A stretch of DNA of 64,000 nt from assembly GCF_002008315.2 (NCBI RefSeq), contig NZ_MVDG02000001.1, positions 1,364,001 to 1,428,000 of the forward strand. The letters run 5' to 3'. The translations under genes were made by a program, and so were the position numbers. Source of the stretch: Arthrobacter sp. KBS0703 (GTDB lineage: Bacteria; Actinomycetota; Actinomycetes; Actinomycetales; Micrococcaceae). The notes under the pieces are model-generated. The model had not been told where the DNA came from and searched no databases. It saw only the letters and a program-made list of their open reading frames with translations. This document shows, in pieces, positions 9,992 through 21,266 of the stretch; within the stretch, counting starts at the first letter, position 1; each line of letters opens with the position of its first letter.

Positions 9992-10015
9992 GTGGCCTGC
10001 GGGCCGGCACCATGA
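9992..10015 (+). CDS. Seven-codon mini-ORF overlapping the phoH start
   Basis: GTG-GCC-TGC-GGG-CCG-GCA-CCA-TGA has a strong GGAGGGA ribosome site at 9981-9987, five bases before its GTG. Its stop overlaps the phoH start as ATGA. The same ribosome site is about 24 bases from the phoH ATG, too far for normal initiation, so phoH may depend on coupling from this mini-ORF. The structure is seen directly; translation is inferred. Confidence 0.35.
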   Translation: MACGPAP

Positions 10016-11100
10016 CTGAATCAGCAAACGGAAAGCGCCGCCTCAACACCGGAGACCGCACTACAGGTGAATTCCCCCATACTCTCCCCGGTGTCCGGAC
10101 GGAGGTGGTCATCTTCGACAACTCTGATCAGATGGTCCAGTCCCTCGGAAGCCACGACGAAGCCCTGCGCTTCATCGAGGACCAGTTCCCGGCGGTCAGT
10201 TTCCACGTCCGCGGCAATGAACTCTCAATCAGCGGTCCGGCGGCCGACGTACCAAGGATCATGCGGCTGCTCCACGAGGTGCGCGGCCTGGTGGCCCGCG
10301 GCACGGTGATCACCCCGGCCGTCCTGCAGCAGCTGGTCCTGCTGCTCCGCAGCCAGTCGCTGCAGAATCCGGTGGATGTGCTGACCCACGACATTCTGTC
10401 CAGCCGCGGCAAGACCATCCGCCCCAAGACGCTGAACCAGAAGAACTATGTGGATGCCATCGATGCCAACACCGTGATTTTCGGAATTGGCCCGGCAGGC
10501 ACGGGCAAGACCTATCTGGCGATGGCGAAGGCCGTGCAGGCCCTGCAGCAGAAGGAAGTCAGCCGGATCATCCTTACGCGCCCCGCGGTTGAGGCGGGCG
10601 AGCGGCTGGGATTCCTGCCTGGCACGCTCAGCGACAAGATCGATCCCTATCTCCGCCCGTTGTACGACGCACTGCACGACATGATTGACCCGGAGTCCAT
10701 TCCGCGGCTCATGGCGGCGGGCACCATTGAAGTCGCCCCCCTCGCATATATGAGGGGCCGGACGCTCAATGACGCCTTCATCATCCTGGACGAGGCGCAG
10801 AACACCACGCCGGAACAGATGAAGATGTTCCTGACCCGGCTGGGCTTCGGATCGAAGATGGTGGTCACCGGCGACGTCACCCAGGTGGACCTTCCGTTCG
10901 GAACCCGCTCCGGGCTCCGCATTGTGGAGGAGATCCTCCAGGGCATAGACGACGTCAACTTTTCCTTCCTGGATTCCGCGGACGTGGTCCGCCACCGGCT
11001 GGTCGGCGACATCGTCAACGCCTACAGCATCTGGGACGACGTACAGCGAAACCGGGTCAAGCATTCCGCTCCCCGGGAGAGGCGCGGAGAGCACGCATGA
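10012..11100 (+). CDS. phoH: PhoH family ATPase
   Basis: A 362-residue cytoplasmic P-loop ATPase. The Walker A motif is GPAGTGKTYLAMAKAV and Walker B is AFIILDEAQNTTPEQ; TRPAVEAGERLGFLPG between them is typical of PhoH. A short N-terminal domain resembles a KH-like fold (FHVRGNELSISG), which is inference. PhoH proteins act in RNA metabolism and are usually next to ybeY, as here, with an ATGA overlap. The ATG at 10012 lies 24 bases after the nearest good ribosome site, with a seven-codon ORF between. An in-frame ATG at 9949 is the alternative start. Confidence 0.93.
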   Translation: MTESANGKRRLNTGDRTTGEFPHTLPGVRTEVVIFDNSDQMVQSLGSHDEALRFIEDQFPAVSFHVRGNELSISGPAADVPRIMRLLHEVRGLVARGTVITPAVLQQLVLLLRSQSLQNPVDVLTHDILSSRGKTIRPKTLNQKNYVDAIDANTVIFGIGPAGTGKTYLAMAKAVQALQQKEVSRIILTRPAVEAGERLGFLPGTLSDKIDPYLRPLYDALHDMIDPESIPRLMAAGTIEVAPLAYMRGRTLNDAFIILDEAQNTTPEQMKMFLTRLGFGSKMVVTGDVTQVDLPFGTRSGLRIVEEILQGIDDVNFSFLDSADVVRHRLVGDIVNAYSIWDDVQRNRVKHSAPRERRGEHA

Positions 11101-11570
11101 GCATTGAGGTAAACAACGAATCGGGCGTCCCCGTGGACGAAGCGCAGCTGGTGGCGCTGTCCCGGTTCATCTTCGAACAGCTGTACATTCATCCCCAGGC
11201 CGAGTTGTCCATCCTGCTGGTGGACGAGCCCGCCATGGAAAAGCTGCACATCGAACTCATGGACGAGCCCGGCTCCACAGACGTGCTCTCCGTGCCGATG
11301 GATGAGCTGACGCCCGGAACCCCGGACAAGCCCACCCCGCAGGGGATGCTTGGCGACATCGCGATCTGCCCGCAGGTTGCCGAGGTCCAGGCCCGCACCG
11401 CCGGCCACTCCACGCAGGACGAGATGCTGCTGCTGACGACGCACGGAATCCTGCACCTGCTCGGCTATGACCACGCCGAACCCGAAGAGAAGGCAGAAAT
11501 GTTCGGCCTGCAGCGTGAGCTGCTCGCGGCGTTCACCGGCAAAGAAGCTCCCGCCGAGACCACGCAGTGA
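11097..11570 (+). CDS. ybeY: Endoribonuclease YbeY, rRNA maturation factor
   Basis: A 157-residue protein with the zinc-binding HGILHLLGYDH motif near the C-terminus (H-x3-H-x5-H) and the upstream STDVLSVPMDE segment typical of YbeY. It acts in 16S rRNA 3' end processing and ribosome quality control. The start overlaps the phoH stop (ATGA), and its own stop overlaps the GTG start of the next gene, so the four-gene run phoH-ybeY-CNNM/CBS-era is tightly coupled. Confidence 0.96.
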   Translation: MSIEVNNESGVPVDEAQLVALSRFIFEQLYIHPQAELSILLVDEPAMEKLHIELMDEPGSTDVLSVPMDELTPGTPDKPTPQGMLGDIAICPQVAEVQARTAGHSTQDEMLLLTTHGILHLLGYDHAEPEEKAEMFGLQRELLAAFTGKEAPAETTQ

Positions 11571-12898
11571 CCTCCTTTCTCCTCGTCTGCATGGCGCTGG
11601 TGTTCCTCGGCGCCGCAGCGCTGCTGACGGCGGCCGAAGCCGCGTTCAGCTTCCTTCCGCGGCACGACGCCGAACAGGCGCTCCTGAAGAGCCGCGGCAA
11701 CGCGCTCCGCAGGATCCTGGCCCAGCCCATGACGCATATGCGGGCCCTCCGTTTCTGGCGCATCTGGTTCGAGACCGCGTCCGCGGTGGCCGTTGCTGTT
11801 CTCCTCTACAGCCTCCTGGCAAATGTGTGGCTTGCCGGCCTCGCGGCGACGGGAATCATGGCCGTCCTCGGCTTCGTGATCGTCGGCGTGTCACCCCGGC
11901 AGCTGGGCCGTTCGCACTCGGCCGCAGTGGTGCTTTTTTCGGCTCCGCTCATCGGGTTCCTGGCCCGCGTCCTGGGACCGATCCCTGGCTGGCTCGTCAG
12001 GCTGGGCAGCTCCGTGGCCCCCGGTGCGCCGGGCGGCGATGAGTCCTTCTTCAGCGAAGAGGAATTCCGTGAGTTCGTGGACCGGGCCACGGAATCGGAC
12101 GTGATCGAGGACAACGAAGCGGAGCTCATCCAGTCCGTGTTCGACTTCGGTGACACCCTGGTCCGGGCCGTCATGGTCCCGCGGACCGACATCCTGACCA
12201 TCGATGCCGGCTCCAGCCTGCACCGCGCCATGTCCCTGTTCCTCCGCTCCGGTTACTCCAGGATGCCCGTCATCGGGGAGAACACGGACCAGATCCTGGG
12301 GATTATCTACCTCAAGGATGTGGCCGCAGTCCTGCACGGCCTGCGCCCTGACGAGGAACCGCCGGTTGTGGACGCGCTGGCCCGCGAGGTGCGGTACGTG
12401 CCGGACTCCAAGCCCGTGAGCGATCTCCTGCGGGAGCTGCAAAAGGAATCCACGCACGTCGCGATCGTCATCGACGAGTACGGCGGCACCGCCGGGCTCG
12501 TCACCCTCGAAGACCTCATCGAAGAGATCGTCGGCGAGATCGTGGACGAGTACGACACCGAGAGCGCCGAAGCCACCGAACTCGGCGACGGAACGTACCG
12601 CGTGAGCGCCCGGATGAGCATCGACGACCTCGGGGAGCTTTTCGACATCGAGCTCGACGACGACGAAGTGGACACCGTCGGCGGCCTGCTGGCCAAGGCC
12701 CTCGGCCGCGTACCCATCGTCGGCAGCACCGTAGAAGTAGACGGCGTAACACTGCGGGCGGAGCGGCTGGAAGGCCGCCGGAACCGCGTCAGCCACATCA
12801 TTGCGGCGGCCGCACCAAAAGTAGACACTGACCTTGAAGACCTTCTCGACGAGGCCGAATCAATGCAACAGGGAGTTCCACGTGAGCAAGCAGAATAA
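11567..12898 (+). CDS. Hemolysin-type CNNM/CBS/CorC membrane protein
   Basis: A 443-residue protein. The N-terminal CNNM (DUF21) part has about four membrane segments (residues 1-150). Paired CBS domains follow (about 190-320; VMVPRTDILTI and VIDEYGGTAGLVTLEDLIEEIVGEI), then a C-terminal CorC_HlyC domain (about 340-420; DDEVDTVGGLLAKALGRVP). The family is linked to magnesium or cobalt efflux and is often called hemolysin C, without evidence for hemolysis. It starts with GTG overlapping the ybeY stop and overlaps era by 17 bases. Confidence 0.92.
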   Translation: MTSFLLVCMALVFLGAAALLTAAEAAFSFLPRHDAEQALLKSRGNALRRILAQPMTHMRALRFWRIWFETASAVAVAVLLYSLLANVWLAGLAATGIMAVLGFVIVGVSPRQLGRSHSAAVVLFSAPLIGFLARVLGPIPGWLVRLGSSVAPGAPGGDESFFSEEEFREFVDRATESDVIEDNEAELIQSVFDFGDTLVRAVMVPRTDILTIDAGSSLHRAMSLFLRSGYSRMPVIGENTDQILGIIYLKDVAAVLHGLRPDEEPPVVDALAREVRYVPDSKPVSDLLRELQKESTHVAIVIDEYGGTAGLVTLEDLIEEIVGEIVDEYDTESAEATELGDGTYRVSARMSIDDLGELFDIELDDDEVDTVGGLLAKALGRVPIVGSTVEVDGVTLRAERLEGRRNRVSHIIAAAAPKVDTDLEDLLDEAESMQQGVPREQAE

Positions 12899-13841
12899 GG
12901 CCGACGGCGGCGGACCCTTCGGCGGTTACCACGCCGGATTCTCCGTCCTGGTGGGCCGGCCGAACGCCGGAAAGTCCACCCTGACCAACGCCCTGGTGGG
13001 CAAGAAGGTTGCCATTACGTCGGCGAAGCCGCAGACCACGCGGCACACCATTCGGGGCATCGTGCACCGCGAGGACGCCCAGCTGATCCTGGTTGACACG
13101 CCCGGGCTGCACCGTCCGCGGACCTTGCTGGGCAAGCGCCTCAATGACCTCGTCGCCGACACGCTCGCCGAGGTGGACGCCATCGGGTTCTGCCTTCCGG
13201 CCAACGAGAAGATCGGCCCCGGCGACAAATACATTGCCGCCCAGCTCGCAGCCGTGGGACGCAAGCCGATCATCGCCATCGTCACCAAGGCCGACCTCGT
13301 GGACCGCCAGGCGCTGACCGAACAGCTGCTGGCCGTCGCCGCGCTGGGACGGGAAGTTCTCGGCGAGGAAGGCTGGAAGGACATCGTTCCCGTGTCAGCG
13401 ACCGACGGGTTCCAGGTTGGCACAGTGGCGGACGTCCTGATCAGCCACATGCCGCCGTCGCCGCCGCTTTACCCCGACGGCGAGCTGACCGATGAGCCGG
13501 AAGCTGTCATGGTGGCGGAACTCATCCGCGAGGCCGCGCTGGAGGGCGTGCGGGACGAGCTGCCGCACTCCCTGGCGGTCGTCGTCGACGAGATCGTGCC
13601 GCGCGAAGGCCGGGCCGAGGACAACCAGCTCCTGGATGTCCGGGTAAACCTCTACGTGGAGCGCCCCTCCCAGAAGGCGATCATCATCGGCAAGGGCGGA
13701 AGCAGGCTGCGGGAGGTTGGCACGAACGCACGCAAAGGCATCGAAGCCCTGCTGGGGACGCGCATCTACCTAGACCTCCACGTGAAGGTCGCCAAGGACT
13801 GGCAGCGCGATCCCAAGCAGCTGGTCAAGCTCGGTTTCTGA
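12882..13841 (+). CDS. era: GTPase Era
   Basis: A 319-residue Era GTPase. Motifs are GRPNAGKST (G1), DTPGLHRPR (G3) and TKAD (G4), followed by a KH domain with IIIGKGGSRLREVG. Era binds the 3' end of 16S rRNA during 30S assembly, so it fits functionally with ybeY upstream. The GTG at 12882 (VSKQNKAD) follows a GGGAG site inside the end of the previous gene. An upstream in-frame start at 12834 would lie deeper in that gene and is rejected. Confidence 0.96.
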   Translation: MSKQNKADGGGPFGGYHAGFSVLVGRPNAGKSTLTNALVGKKVAITSAKPQTTRHTIRGIVHREDAQLILVDTPGLHRPRTLLGKRLNDLVADTLAEVDAIGFCLPANEKIGPGDKYIAAQLAAVGRKPIIAIVTKADLVDRQALTEQLLAVAALGREVLGEEGWKDIVPVSATDGFQVGTVADVLISHMPPSPPLYPDGELTDEPEAVMVAELIREAALEGVRDELPHSLAVVVDEIVPREGRAEDNQLLDVRVNLYVERPSQKAIIIGKGGSRLREVGTNARKGIEALLGTRIYLDLHVKVAKDWQRDPKQLVKLGF

Positions 13842-13991
13842 CCCCTCCCGCCTGTTTCCCGGCGCCGCCGGCGCCGCCTTCAGCAGCGCTGCGGCGCCGC
13901 CGCGCCTGCAATATGGGCCTGTTTTCGGCAAATTCCCAGACAGGGCGACTAAAATAGGCCGAATCCCATTTTTTAAGGAAAGGTACTTCCT

Positions 13992-15566
13992 GTGGTGCGA
14001 CGCCGCGACAACCGCGCACAAGGGCCGGGCACAGCCCGGTCCGAGCCAGCTGCCCGGCATGCCGAAGATGCCCGCCTGGGCGCTGCCCGGCACTTGAACG
14101 TGCGCAACATGCCGCTGTGGCTTAAGGTCACCACCGCCGTCGTCTCCGTGGCGCTCCTGGGCGGACTCGCCTTCGCCGGGTACTGGTATTTCCGGCTGCA
14201 GTCGAACATTTCCACGTCCGCGCTCGGCGCCGGAAACGGCCGCACGGACACCGTGGACGACGCCACCGGCCGGATGCAGATCCTGATCCTCGGCTCCGAC
14301 ACCCGTGACGGCAAGAACTCCGGCTACGGCACCAAGGACGATTCGACAGGCTACGGCAAGTCCGACGTCATGATGCTCATGGACATCTCCGAGGACAACA
14401 AGCGCGTCAGCGTCATCAGCTTCCCCCGCGACCTGCTGGTGGACATCCCCAAGTGCACGGACCAAAAGACGGGCAAGGAATACCCGGCGCGCACGGGCGT
14501 CATGATCAACGAAGCCATGGGCGAAGCCGGCATCGGCTGCGCCGTGGACACCGTGAACAAGCTGACCGGACTGCAGGTGGACCACTTCATGATGGCCGAC
14601 TTCAACGCCGTCAAGGAACTGTCCAACGCTGTCGGCGGCGTCGATGTCTGCATCAGCGACGCCGTCTACGATCCCGACTCCCGGCTCCGGCTGCCCAAGG
14701 GCACGTCCCAGGTGAAGGGCGAGCAGGCTTTGGCCTTCCTGCGCACCCGCCACGCGTTTGCCGACGGCGGTGACCTCGGCCGCATCAAAGCCCAGCAGGG
14801 GTTCCTGTCCTCCCTGACACGGAAGATCAAGGACGACGGGACCCTCTCGGATCCGGGCAAGATGCTCAACATTGCCGACGTCGTGACCCAGAACCTCACC
14901 GTCGATGAGGGACTGGCGTCCGTTCCCGCGATGATCACCATCGGAAACCGGCTTAAGACGATCGACGTCGGGAAGGTCGCCTTCGTTGCCGTGCCCACGG
15001 TTCCTGCAACCAGCGACCCGAACCGGCTGGAGGCCGCGCAGCCGGCCGCGTCCCAGCTTTTTGCGGCCCTGAAGAAAGACGTCGACCTCACCGACCCGGA
15101 GGGGAAAGCGACGCCGCCGCCGTCAGCGAAGCCGACGGCGGGTGCCACGCCGTCGGCCACGCCAAAGCCCACCAAGCCCGCGGCGCCGTATGACAAGACC
15201 CTGCAGCCGATCACCGTCGCCAACGGGACGGGAATCCCCGCCCGGACGCAGGAGATCGCGGAAGCCGTGACCGCGGGAGGCTTCACCCAGGTTGCGCCGC
15301 TGGAAGCGCAGCCGGCAGCGAAAACCTTCGTCTATTACGGACCCGAATTTGCGGATGTGGCGGCGGATGTCGCCGCGCTGCTGGGCATCCCGGCCGCCCA
15401 GGTGGCGCCGTCACCCGGCGTCGCAGGCGTGCAGGTGTACCTCGGCGCCGACTTTGCGTCCGGAACCAAGTTCGGCAAGACGACCGTGCCGAAGGACATC
15501 GTGAACCAGACCGCCGGGGACACCGTGTGCCAGCAGGCCAACCCCGAGCTGATCGTCCAGCAGTAG
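13992..15566 (+). CDS. LCP family cell-wall ligase (LytR-CpsA-Psr)
   Basis: A 524-residue membrane-anchored protein. A basic cytoplasmic N-terminus precedes one membrane helix at about residues 40-65. The LCP domain follows (about 95-290; ILGSDTRDG, SVISFPRDLLVDIP, FLRTRHAF, with the conserved Arg/Asp residues for pyrophosphate binding). A Pro/Lys/Thr linker and a C-terminal LytR_C domain (about 400-500) complete it. LCP enzymes attach glycopolymers such as arabinogalactan or teichoic acid to peptidoglycan. The GTG start has a GGAAAGG site upstream. It converges on the M13 peptidase gene through a shared terminator. Confidence 0.93.
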   Translation: MVRRRDNRAQGPGTARSEPAARHAEDARLGAARHLNVRNMPLWLKVTTAVVSVALLGGLAFAGYWYFRLQSNISTSALGAGNGRTDTVDDATGRMQILILGSDTRDGKNSGYGTKDDSTGYGKSDVMMLMDISEDNKRVSVISFPRDLLVDIPKCTDQKTGKEYPARTGVMINEAMGEAGIGCAVDTVNKLTGLQVDHFMMADFNAVKELSNAVGGVDVCISDAVYDPDSRLRLPKGTSQVKGEQALAFLRTRHAFADGGDLGRIKAQQGFLSSLTRKIKDDGTLSDPGKMLNIADVVTQNLTVDEGLASVPAMITIGNRLKTIDVGKVAFVAVPTVPATSDPNRLEAAQPAASQLFAALKKDVDLTDPEGKATPPPSAKPTAGATPSATPKPTKPAAPYDKTLQPITVANGTGIPARTQEIAEAVTAGGFTQVAPLEAQPAAKTFVYYGPEFADVAADVAALLGIPAAQVAPSPGVAGVQVYLGADFASGTKFGKTTVPKDIVNQTAGDTVCQQANPELIVQQ

Positions 15567-15578
15567 CCTGCCCAACGC

Positions 15579-15616
15579 AAGATGCCGGGCCAACCCGTGG
15601 GTTGGCCCGGCATCTT
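15579..15616. terminator. Bidirectional terminator hairpin, LCP / M13 peptidase
   Basis: A perfect 18-base inverted repeat (arms 15579-15596 and 15599-15616; AAGATGCCGGGCCAACCC and its complement) lies between two convergent genes. The flanks are only weakly T-rich. Confidence 0.85.
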
Positions 15617-15623
15617 GCTGCTG

Positions 15624-17576
15624 TCACCAGATGCTGACGCGTTCCTCCGGCGCCATCCACATTCCGTCCTGCTCCGCGACGCCGAACGCGGCGTGGAAGG
15701 AATCCAGGTTCCTGGCGATTGCGTTGGTGCGGAACTCGTTGGGGGAGTGGGGGTCCGTGGCGAGCCGCCGGATGGCCTCCTCGGTCCGGATCACCTGGCG
15801 CCAGCCGGCCGCCCACGACGCGAAGAACCGCTGCTCGCCGGTCAGGCCGTCGAGGACCGGCGGCTCCTCCCCGTTGAGGCTCAGCCGGTAGGCCTTGTGG
15901 GCGATGGTGAGCCCGCCGAGGTCGCCGATGTTTTCCCCGAGCGTGAGTTTTCCGTTGACGGTGTGCCCCGGGGCCGCGTACGGGGAAAGGACCTCAAACT
16001 GGGCCACGAGCCGGCTGGTCAGCGCTTCGAAGGCCTTGCGGTCGTCCTCGGTCCACCAGTTGCGGAGCTCTCCCGTGCCGTCGAACTGCGAGCCCTGGTC
16101 ATCGAAGCCGTGGCCGATTTCGTGGCCGATGACCGCCCCGATTCCGCCGTAGTTGACGGCGTCGTCCGCGTCCGCGGTGAAGAACGGCGGCTGGAGGATG
16201 GCGGCCGGGAACACGATTTCGTTGAGCATCGGGTGGTAGTACGCGTTGACCGTCTGCGGCGTCATGAGCCACTTGTTGTGGTCCACCGGCTTGCCCACCT
16301 CGTCAAGGTGGCGGTCGACGTCGGCGTTGTGGGCCCGCTCGACGTTGCCCAGCAGGTCGGCGGGGTCGACCACCACTGCCGAGTAGTCAATCCATTCGTC
16401 GGGGAAGCCGATCTTGGCCCGGAACGCCCCCAGTTTCCTGAGCGCTTCCGCCTTGGTGTCCTCGCCCATCCACCGGAGGCCGGTGATGCTGTCCCGGTAC
16501 GCCTCGATCAGGTTGCCGACGAGCGTTTGCATCCGGGCCTTGTGGCCCTCCGGGAAATGCCGTGCCACGTAAATCTGGCCCACGGCCTCGCCGAGGGCGG
16601 CTTCGACGACGGCGACGCCGCGCTTCCAGCGGTCCTTGTTCCGCGGGGTGCCGCTGATTTTGGTGCCGTAGAACGCGAAGTTGGCGTCCACGAAGGGGGA
16701 CGACAGGTACGGCGCGGCCGAATTGATGACCCGCAGCGCCAGCCACTCCTGCCAGACCGGCAGCGACTCCGAGACCAGCAGCGCCGCCGCGCCGGCGAAG
16801 AAGTCAGGCGTGCTGACCACGATCTCCTGCCGCTTTTCCGGAACGATGTCGGCAGCCTCAAACCAGGTGTCCAGCAGGGGAAAGAGCTCACTGGCCTCGC
16901 TGGCGGACTTCAGGTTGTAGGTTTTCTGCGGGTCACGGAGCGTGACGTTGTCCCAGTGGTGCGAGGCGAGTGCGGTTTCCAGGGCCACCACGCGGGCGGC
17001 GGCACCTTCCGGGTCCGCTATGCCGGCCAGGCCGAACATGGTGCCGACGTATTCGCGGTAGGACTGCACCAGCGGGGCGAACTTTTCCTCCCGGTAATAG
17101 GACTCGTCCGGGAGCCCAAGGCCGCCTTGGCCTGTGTAGAGCAGGACGCGCTCGGGGTTGCCGGCGTCCGGGGCAGGGTAAATGTAGAACAGGCCTGACA
17201 CGTCGGCGCGGAACAGCGTGCCGGCCAGCGCAAGCAGTTCGCCAATCGTGGCCGTGGCAAAGACCTCGGCCAACCGCCCGCGGATCGGGTCCATTCCCTT
17301 GGCTTCGACGGCGGCCTCATCCATGAAGCTGTTGTAGAGATCGCCGATCTTGCGCTCAATCCCGCTGGCGTCGGCGCCCTTGCCGGCCGCTTCCTCGATG
17401 ATTTCCTTGACCGCCAGCTCCGCGCCGTCGCGAAGGGCGGTGAAGGTTCCCTCCAGGGGGCGGTCGTCCGGGATCGTCGTGCTCGTGAGCCATGCCCCGT
17501 TCACGTGCTTGTACAGGTCGTCTTGCGGCCTGACACCGTGGTCGATGTTTGACAGGGCGATCCCCGAATTTGTCAC
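15624..17576 (-). CDS. M13 family zinc metallopeptidase
   Basis: A 650-residue M13 (neprilysin/PepO-like) endopeptidase. The zinc motif HEIGH is near residue 485, followed by GFDDQGSQFDGTGEL. The third ligand region is LGENIGDLGG near residue 540. NAYYHPMLNEIVFPA before the active site is also typical. No signal peptide is visible, so it is probably cytoplasmic, as for most actinobacterial M13 enzymes. The GTG at 17576 (VTNSGIALSNID) gives the family N-terminus; a longer frame to 17633 adds an unlike sequence. It is divergent from leuA. Confidence 0.94.
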   Translation of the reverse strand: MTNSGIALSNIDHGVRPQDDLYKHVNGAWLTSTTIPDDRPLEGTFTALRDGAELAVKEIIEEAAGKGADASGIERKIGDLYNSFMDEAAVEAKGMDPIRGRLAEVFATATIGELLALAGTLFRADVSGLFYIYPAPDAGNPERVLLYTGQGGLGLPDESYYREEKFAPLVQSYREYVGTMFGLAGIADPEGAAARVVALETALASHHWDNVTLRDPQKTYNLKSASEASELFPLLDTWFEAADIVPEKRQEIVVSTPDFFAGAAALLVSESLPVWQEWLALRVINSAAPYLSSPFVDANFAFYGTKISGTPRNKDRWKRGVAVVEAALGEAVGQIYVARHFPEGHKARMQTLVGNLIEAYRDSITGLRWMGEDTKAEALRKLGAFRAKIGFPDEWIDYSAVVVDPADLLGNVERAHNADVDRHLDEVGKPVDHNKWLMTPQTVNAYYHPMLNEIVFPAAILQPPFFTADADDAVNYGGIGAVIGHEIGHGFDDQGSQFDGTGELRNWWTEDDRKAFEALTSRLVAQFEVLSPYAAPGHTVNGKLTLGENIGDLGGLTIAHKAYRLSLNGEEPPVLDGLTGEQRFFASWAAGWRQVIRTEEAIRRLATDPHSPNEFRTNAIARNLDSFHAAFGVAEQDGMWMAPEERVSIW

Positions 17577-17692
17577 AGAGGCTCCTTCGATGACGGGCTG
17601 CTGCCGGCGCTGGCACCGGTGCAGCGTCTGCATTGTGGACGTTGCTGGAGGTGTTGCTCCTTCATCTTACGCACCCGTGTTACTGTGAAATG

Positions 17693-17749
17693 ATGCGTGC
17701 AGAGCTCCTTCTTCTTAGCTGCCGCGGCGAGGCCTCAGACGCGATCTAG
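17693..17749 (+). CDS. leuA leader peptide (leucine attenuator)
   Basis: An 18-codon ORF encoding MRAELLLLSCRGEASDAI, with four consecutive leucine codons (CTC CTT CTT CTT). An in-frame ATG at 17690 immediately precedes it. TACTGT at 17681-17686 could be a -10 box seven bases before the ATG, making this a leaderless transcript. GCGGCGAGG at 17724-17732 can pair with CCTCGCTGC at 17762-17770 (one G-U pair), spanning the end of the peptide. Leucine-rich leader peptides before leuA are a known actinobacterial control of leucine synthesis. Confidence 0.82.
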   Translation: MRAELLLLSCRGEASDAI

Positions 17750-19570
<1,821 letters not shown>

Positions 19571-19578
19571 GCCTCGGG

Positions 19579-19616
19579 TCAGGTGCGCTGCCGGCAGCGT
19601 CCGGCGGCGCACCTGA
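19579..19616 (+). terminator. Hairpin after leuA
   Basis: TCAGGTGCGCTGCCGG at 19579-19594 pairs with 19601-19616 (16 base pairs, one T-G) around a six-base loop. It directly follows leuA. No T run follows, so termination may be partial. Confidence 0.6.
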
Positions 19617-19661
19617 AACCCGGAAAGCAGGACTTTCCGGAGGACAGTGGGAAGATTAAGC

Positions 19662-20414
19662 GTGGTCCAACAGTCTTTTGCAGCGCGCGCCTACCGCGAT
19701 GACGCCGTGGTGCTGCGCACCCACAAGCTGGGGGAAGCCGACCGTATCATCACCTTGCTGACCAAGCATCACGGTCAGGTCAGGGCGGTGGCCAAGGGCG
19801 TCCGCCGCACGAGCAGCCGCTTCGGTGCCCGACTCGAGCCTTTCATGGTGGCGGACTTGCTGCTGATCTCCGGAAAATCGCTGGACATTGTCACCCAGGC
19901 GGTGGCCAAGGGCGCCTACGGCGGCAATATCGCCGCCGATTACGGCAGATACACGGTGGCCGCCGCCATGACCGAAACGGCCGAAAAGCTGACCGACGTC
20001 GACGGCGAAGCCGGAACGGCACAGTACAACCTGCTGGTCGGCGCCCTCGCGTCCCTGAGCCGGGGGGACCACACTCCGGAACTGATCCTGGACTCCTACC
20101 TGCTGAGGGCCCTGTCCACCGGCGGCTGGGCACCCAGCTTCACCGGTTGTGCGCGATGCGGCGCGGCCGGACCCCACACGGCTTTTTCTGCACCGCTGGG
20201 CGGCATGGTCTGCGGAGACTGCCGACCGCCAGGCTCGCCGGCGCCCGCCGCGGAGACGGTGACGCTGCTGGGCGCACTGCTCACGGGCGACTGGCCGACG
20301 GCGGATTCCTCGCTTCCGCTCCACCGCCGCGAAGCGGCCGGCCTCGTAGCCAGTTATCTGCAGTGGCACCTTGAGCGTGTCCTGAAGTCCCTCAAACATG
20401 TGGAGCGTACCTAA
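19662..20414 (+). CDS. recO: DNA repair protein RecO
   Basis: A 250-residue RecO. The N-terminal OB-fold holds [24 protein letters not shown] and [17 protein letters not shown]. The C-terminal helical part has a four-cysteine zinc site (CARCGAAG ... GGMVCGDC). RecO loads RecA at gaps in the RecFOR pathway. GTG at 19662 is preferred because GGGAAG lies seven bases upstream. A GTG at 19647 is only two bases from a GGAGGA site. uppS starts two bases after its stop. Confidence 0.94.
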   Translation: MVQQSFAARAYRDDAVVLRTHKLGEADRIITLLTKHHGQVRAVAKGVRRTSSRFGARLEPFMVADLLLISGKSLDIVTQAVAKGAYGGNIAADYGRYTVAAAMTETAEKLTDVDGEAGTAQYNLLVGALASLSRGDHTPELILDSYLLRALSTGGWAPSFTGCARCGAAGPHTAFSAPLGGMVCGDCRPPGSPAPAAETVTLLGALLTGDWPTADSSLPLHRREAAGLVASYLQWHLERVLKSLKHVERT

Positions 20415-20416
20415 CA

Positions 20417-21259
20417 GTGTCCTTGGGAAAGAAGACCAGCCCCGCACGGCGCCGGACCGATCCGGTGGTGCACCCCTACCCGCATTCTTCGGGCGCCGTC
20501 CCTCCTCCCATCCCGGCGGAGTTCGTGCCCCAGCATGTGGCCATCGTGATGGACGGAAACGGCCGCTGGGCCAACCAGCGCGGCCTGCCCCGCATCGAGG
20601 GGCACAAGGCCGGCGAGCCTGCCCTCCTGGACGTCGTCGCCGGGGCCATTGAGCTGGGCATCAAGTACGTCACGGTCTACGCCTTTTCCACGGAAAACTG
20701 GCGGCGGTCTCCCGAGGAAGTCCGCTTCCTGATGGGATTTAACAAGGATGTGCTGCGACGCCAGCGCAACCAGCTGGACGAGTGGGGCGTCCGGATCCGC
20801 TGGTCGGGCCGGCGGCCAAAGCTGTGGGGCTCGGTTATCCGTGAGCTGGAGGAGGCCGAGGCGTACACGGCCGGAAATAGCACGTGCACGTTAACCATGT
20901 GTGTTAATTACGGCGGCCGCGCGGAAATAGCGGACGCGGTCTCCGCCATTGCGCAGGAGGTCGCCGCCGGACGGCTCAAACCCGGCGCGATTACGGAGAA
21001 AACCATCCAGAAGTACCTCGACGAACCGGACCTTCCCGACGTCGACCTTTTCCTGCGCAGTTCAGGCGAGCAGCGCCTTTCCAACTTCATGCTGTGGCAG
21101 TCGGCGTACGCGGAGTTCGTGTTCATGGACACCCTGTGGCCCGACGTCGACCGCCGCACCCTGTGGGATGCCGTGCTGGAGTACGCCCAGCGGGACCGTC
21201 GCTACGGCGGTGCGGTGGACGCGGCAGCGAAACCGGTGGACGCCGCGCGCTCGAGGTAG
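20417..21259 (+). CDS. uppS: Isoprenyl (undecaprenyl/decaprenyl) diphosphate synthase
   Basis: A 280-residue cis-prenyltransferase making the lipid carrier for cell-wall synthesis. The catalytic [13 protein letters not shown] motif holds the essential Asp; [10 protein letters not shown] and the C-terminal [15 protein letters not shown] are family signatures. The N-terminal 35 residues are a variable extension. It begins with GTG two bases after recO. Chain length (C50 or C55) cannot be read from sequence. Confidence 0.95.
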   Translation: MSLGKKTSPARRRTDPVVHPYPHSSGAVPPPIPAEFVPQHVAIVMDGNGRWANQRGLPRIEGHKAGEPALLDVVAGAIELGIKYVTVYAFSTENWRRSPEEVRFLMGFNKDVLRRQRNQLDEWGVRIRWSGRRPKLWGSVIRELEEAEAYTAGNSTCTLTMCVNYGGRAEIADAVSAIAQEVAAGRLKPGAITEKTIQKYLDEPDLPDVDLFLRSSGEQRLSNFMLWQSAYAEFVFMDTLWPDVDRRTLWDAVLEYAQRDRRYGGAVDAAAKPVDAARSR

Positions 21260-21266
21260 GGCCGCT

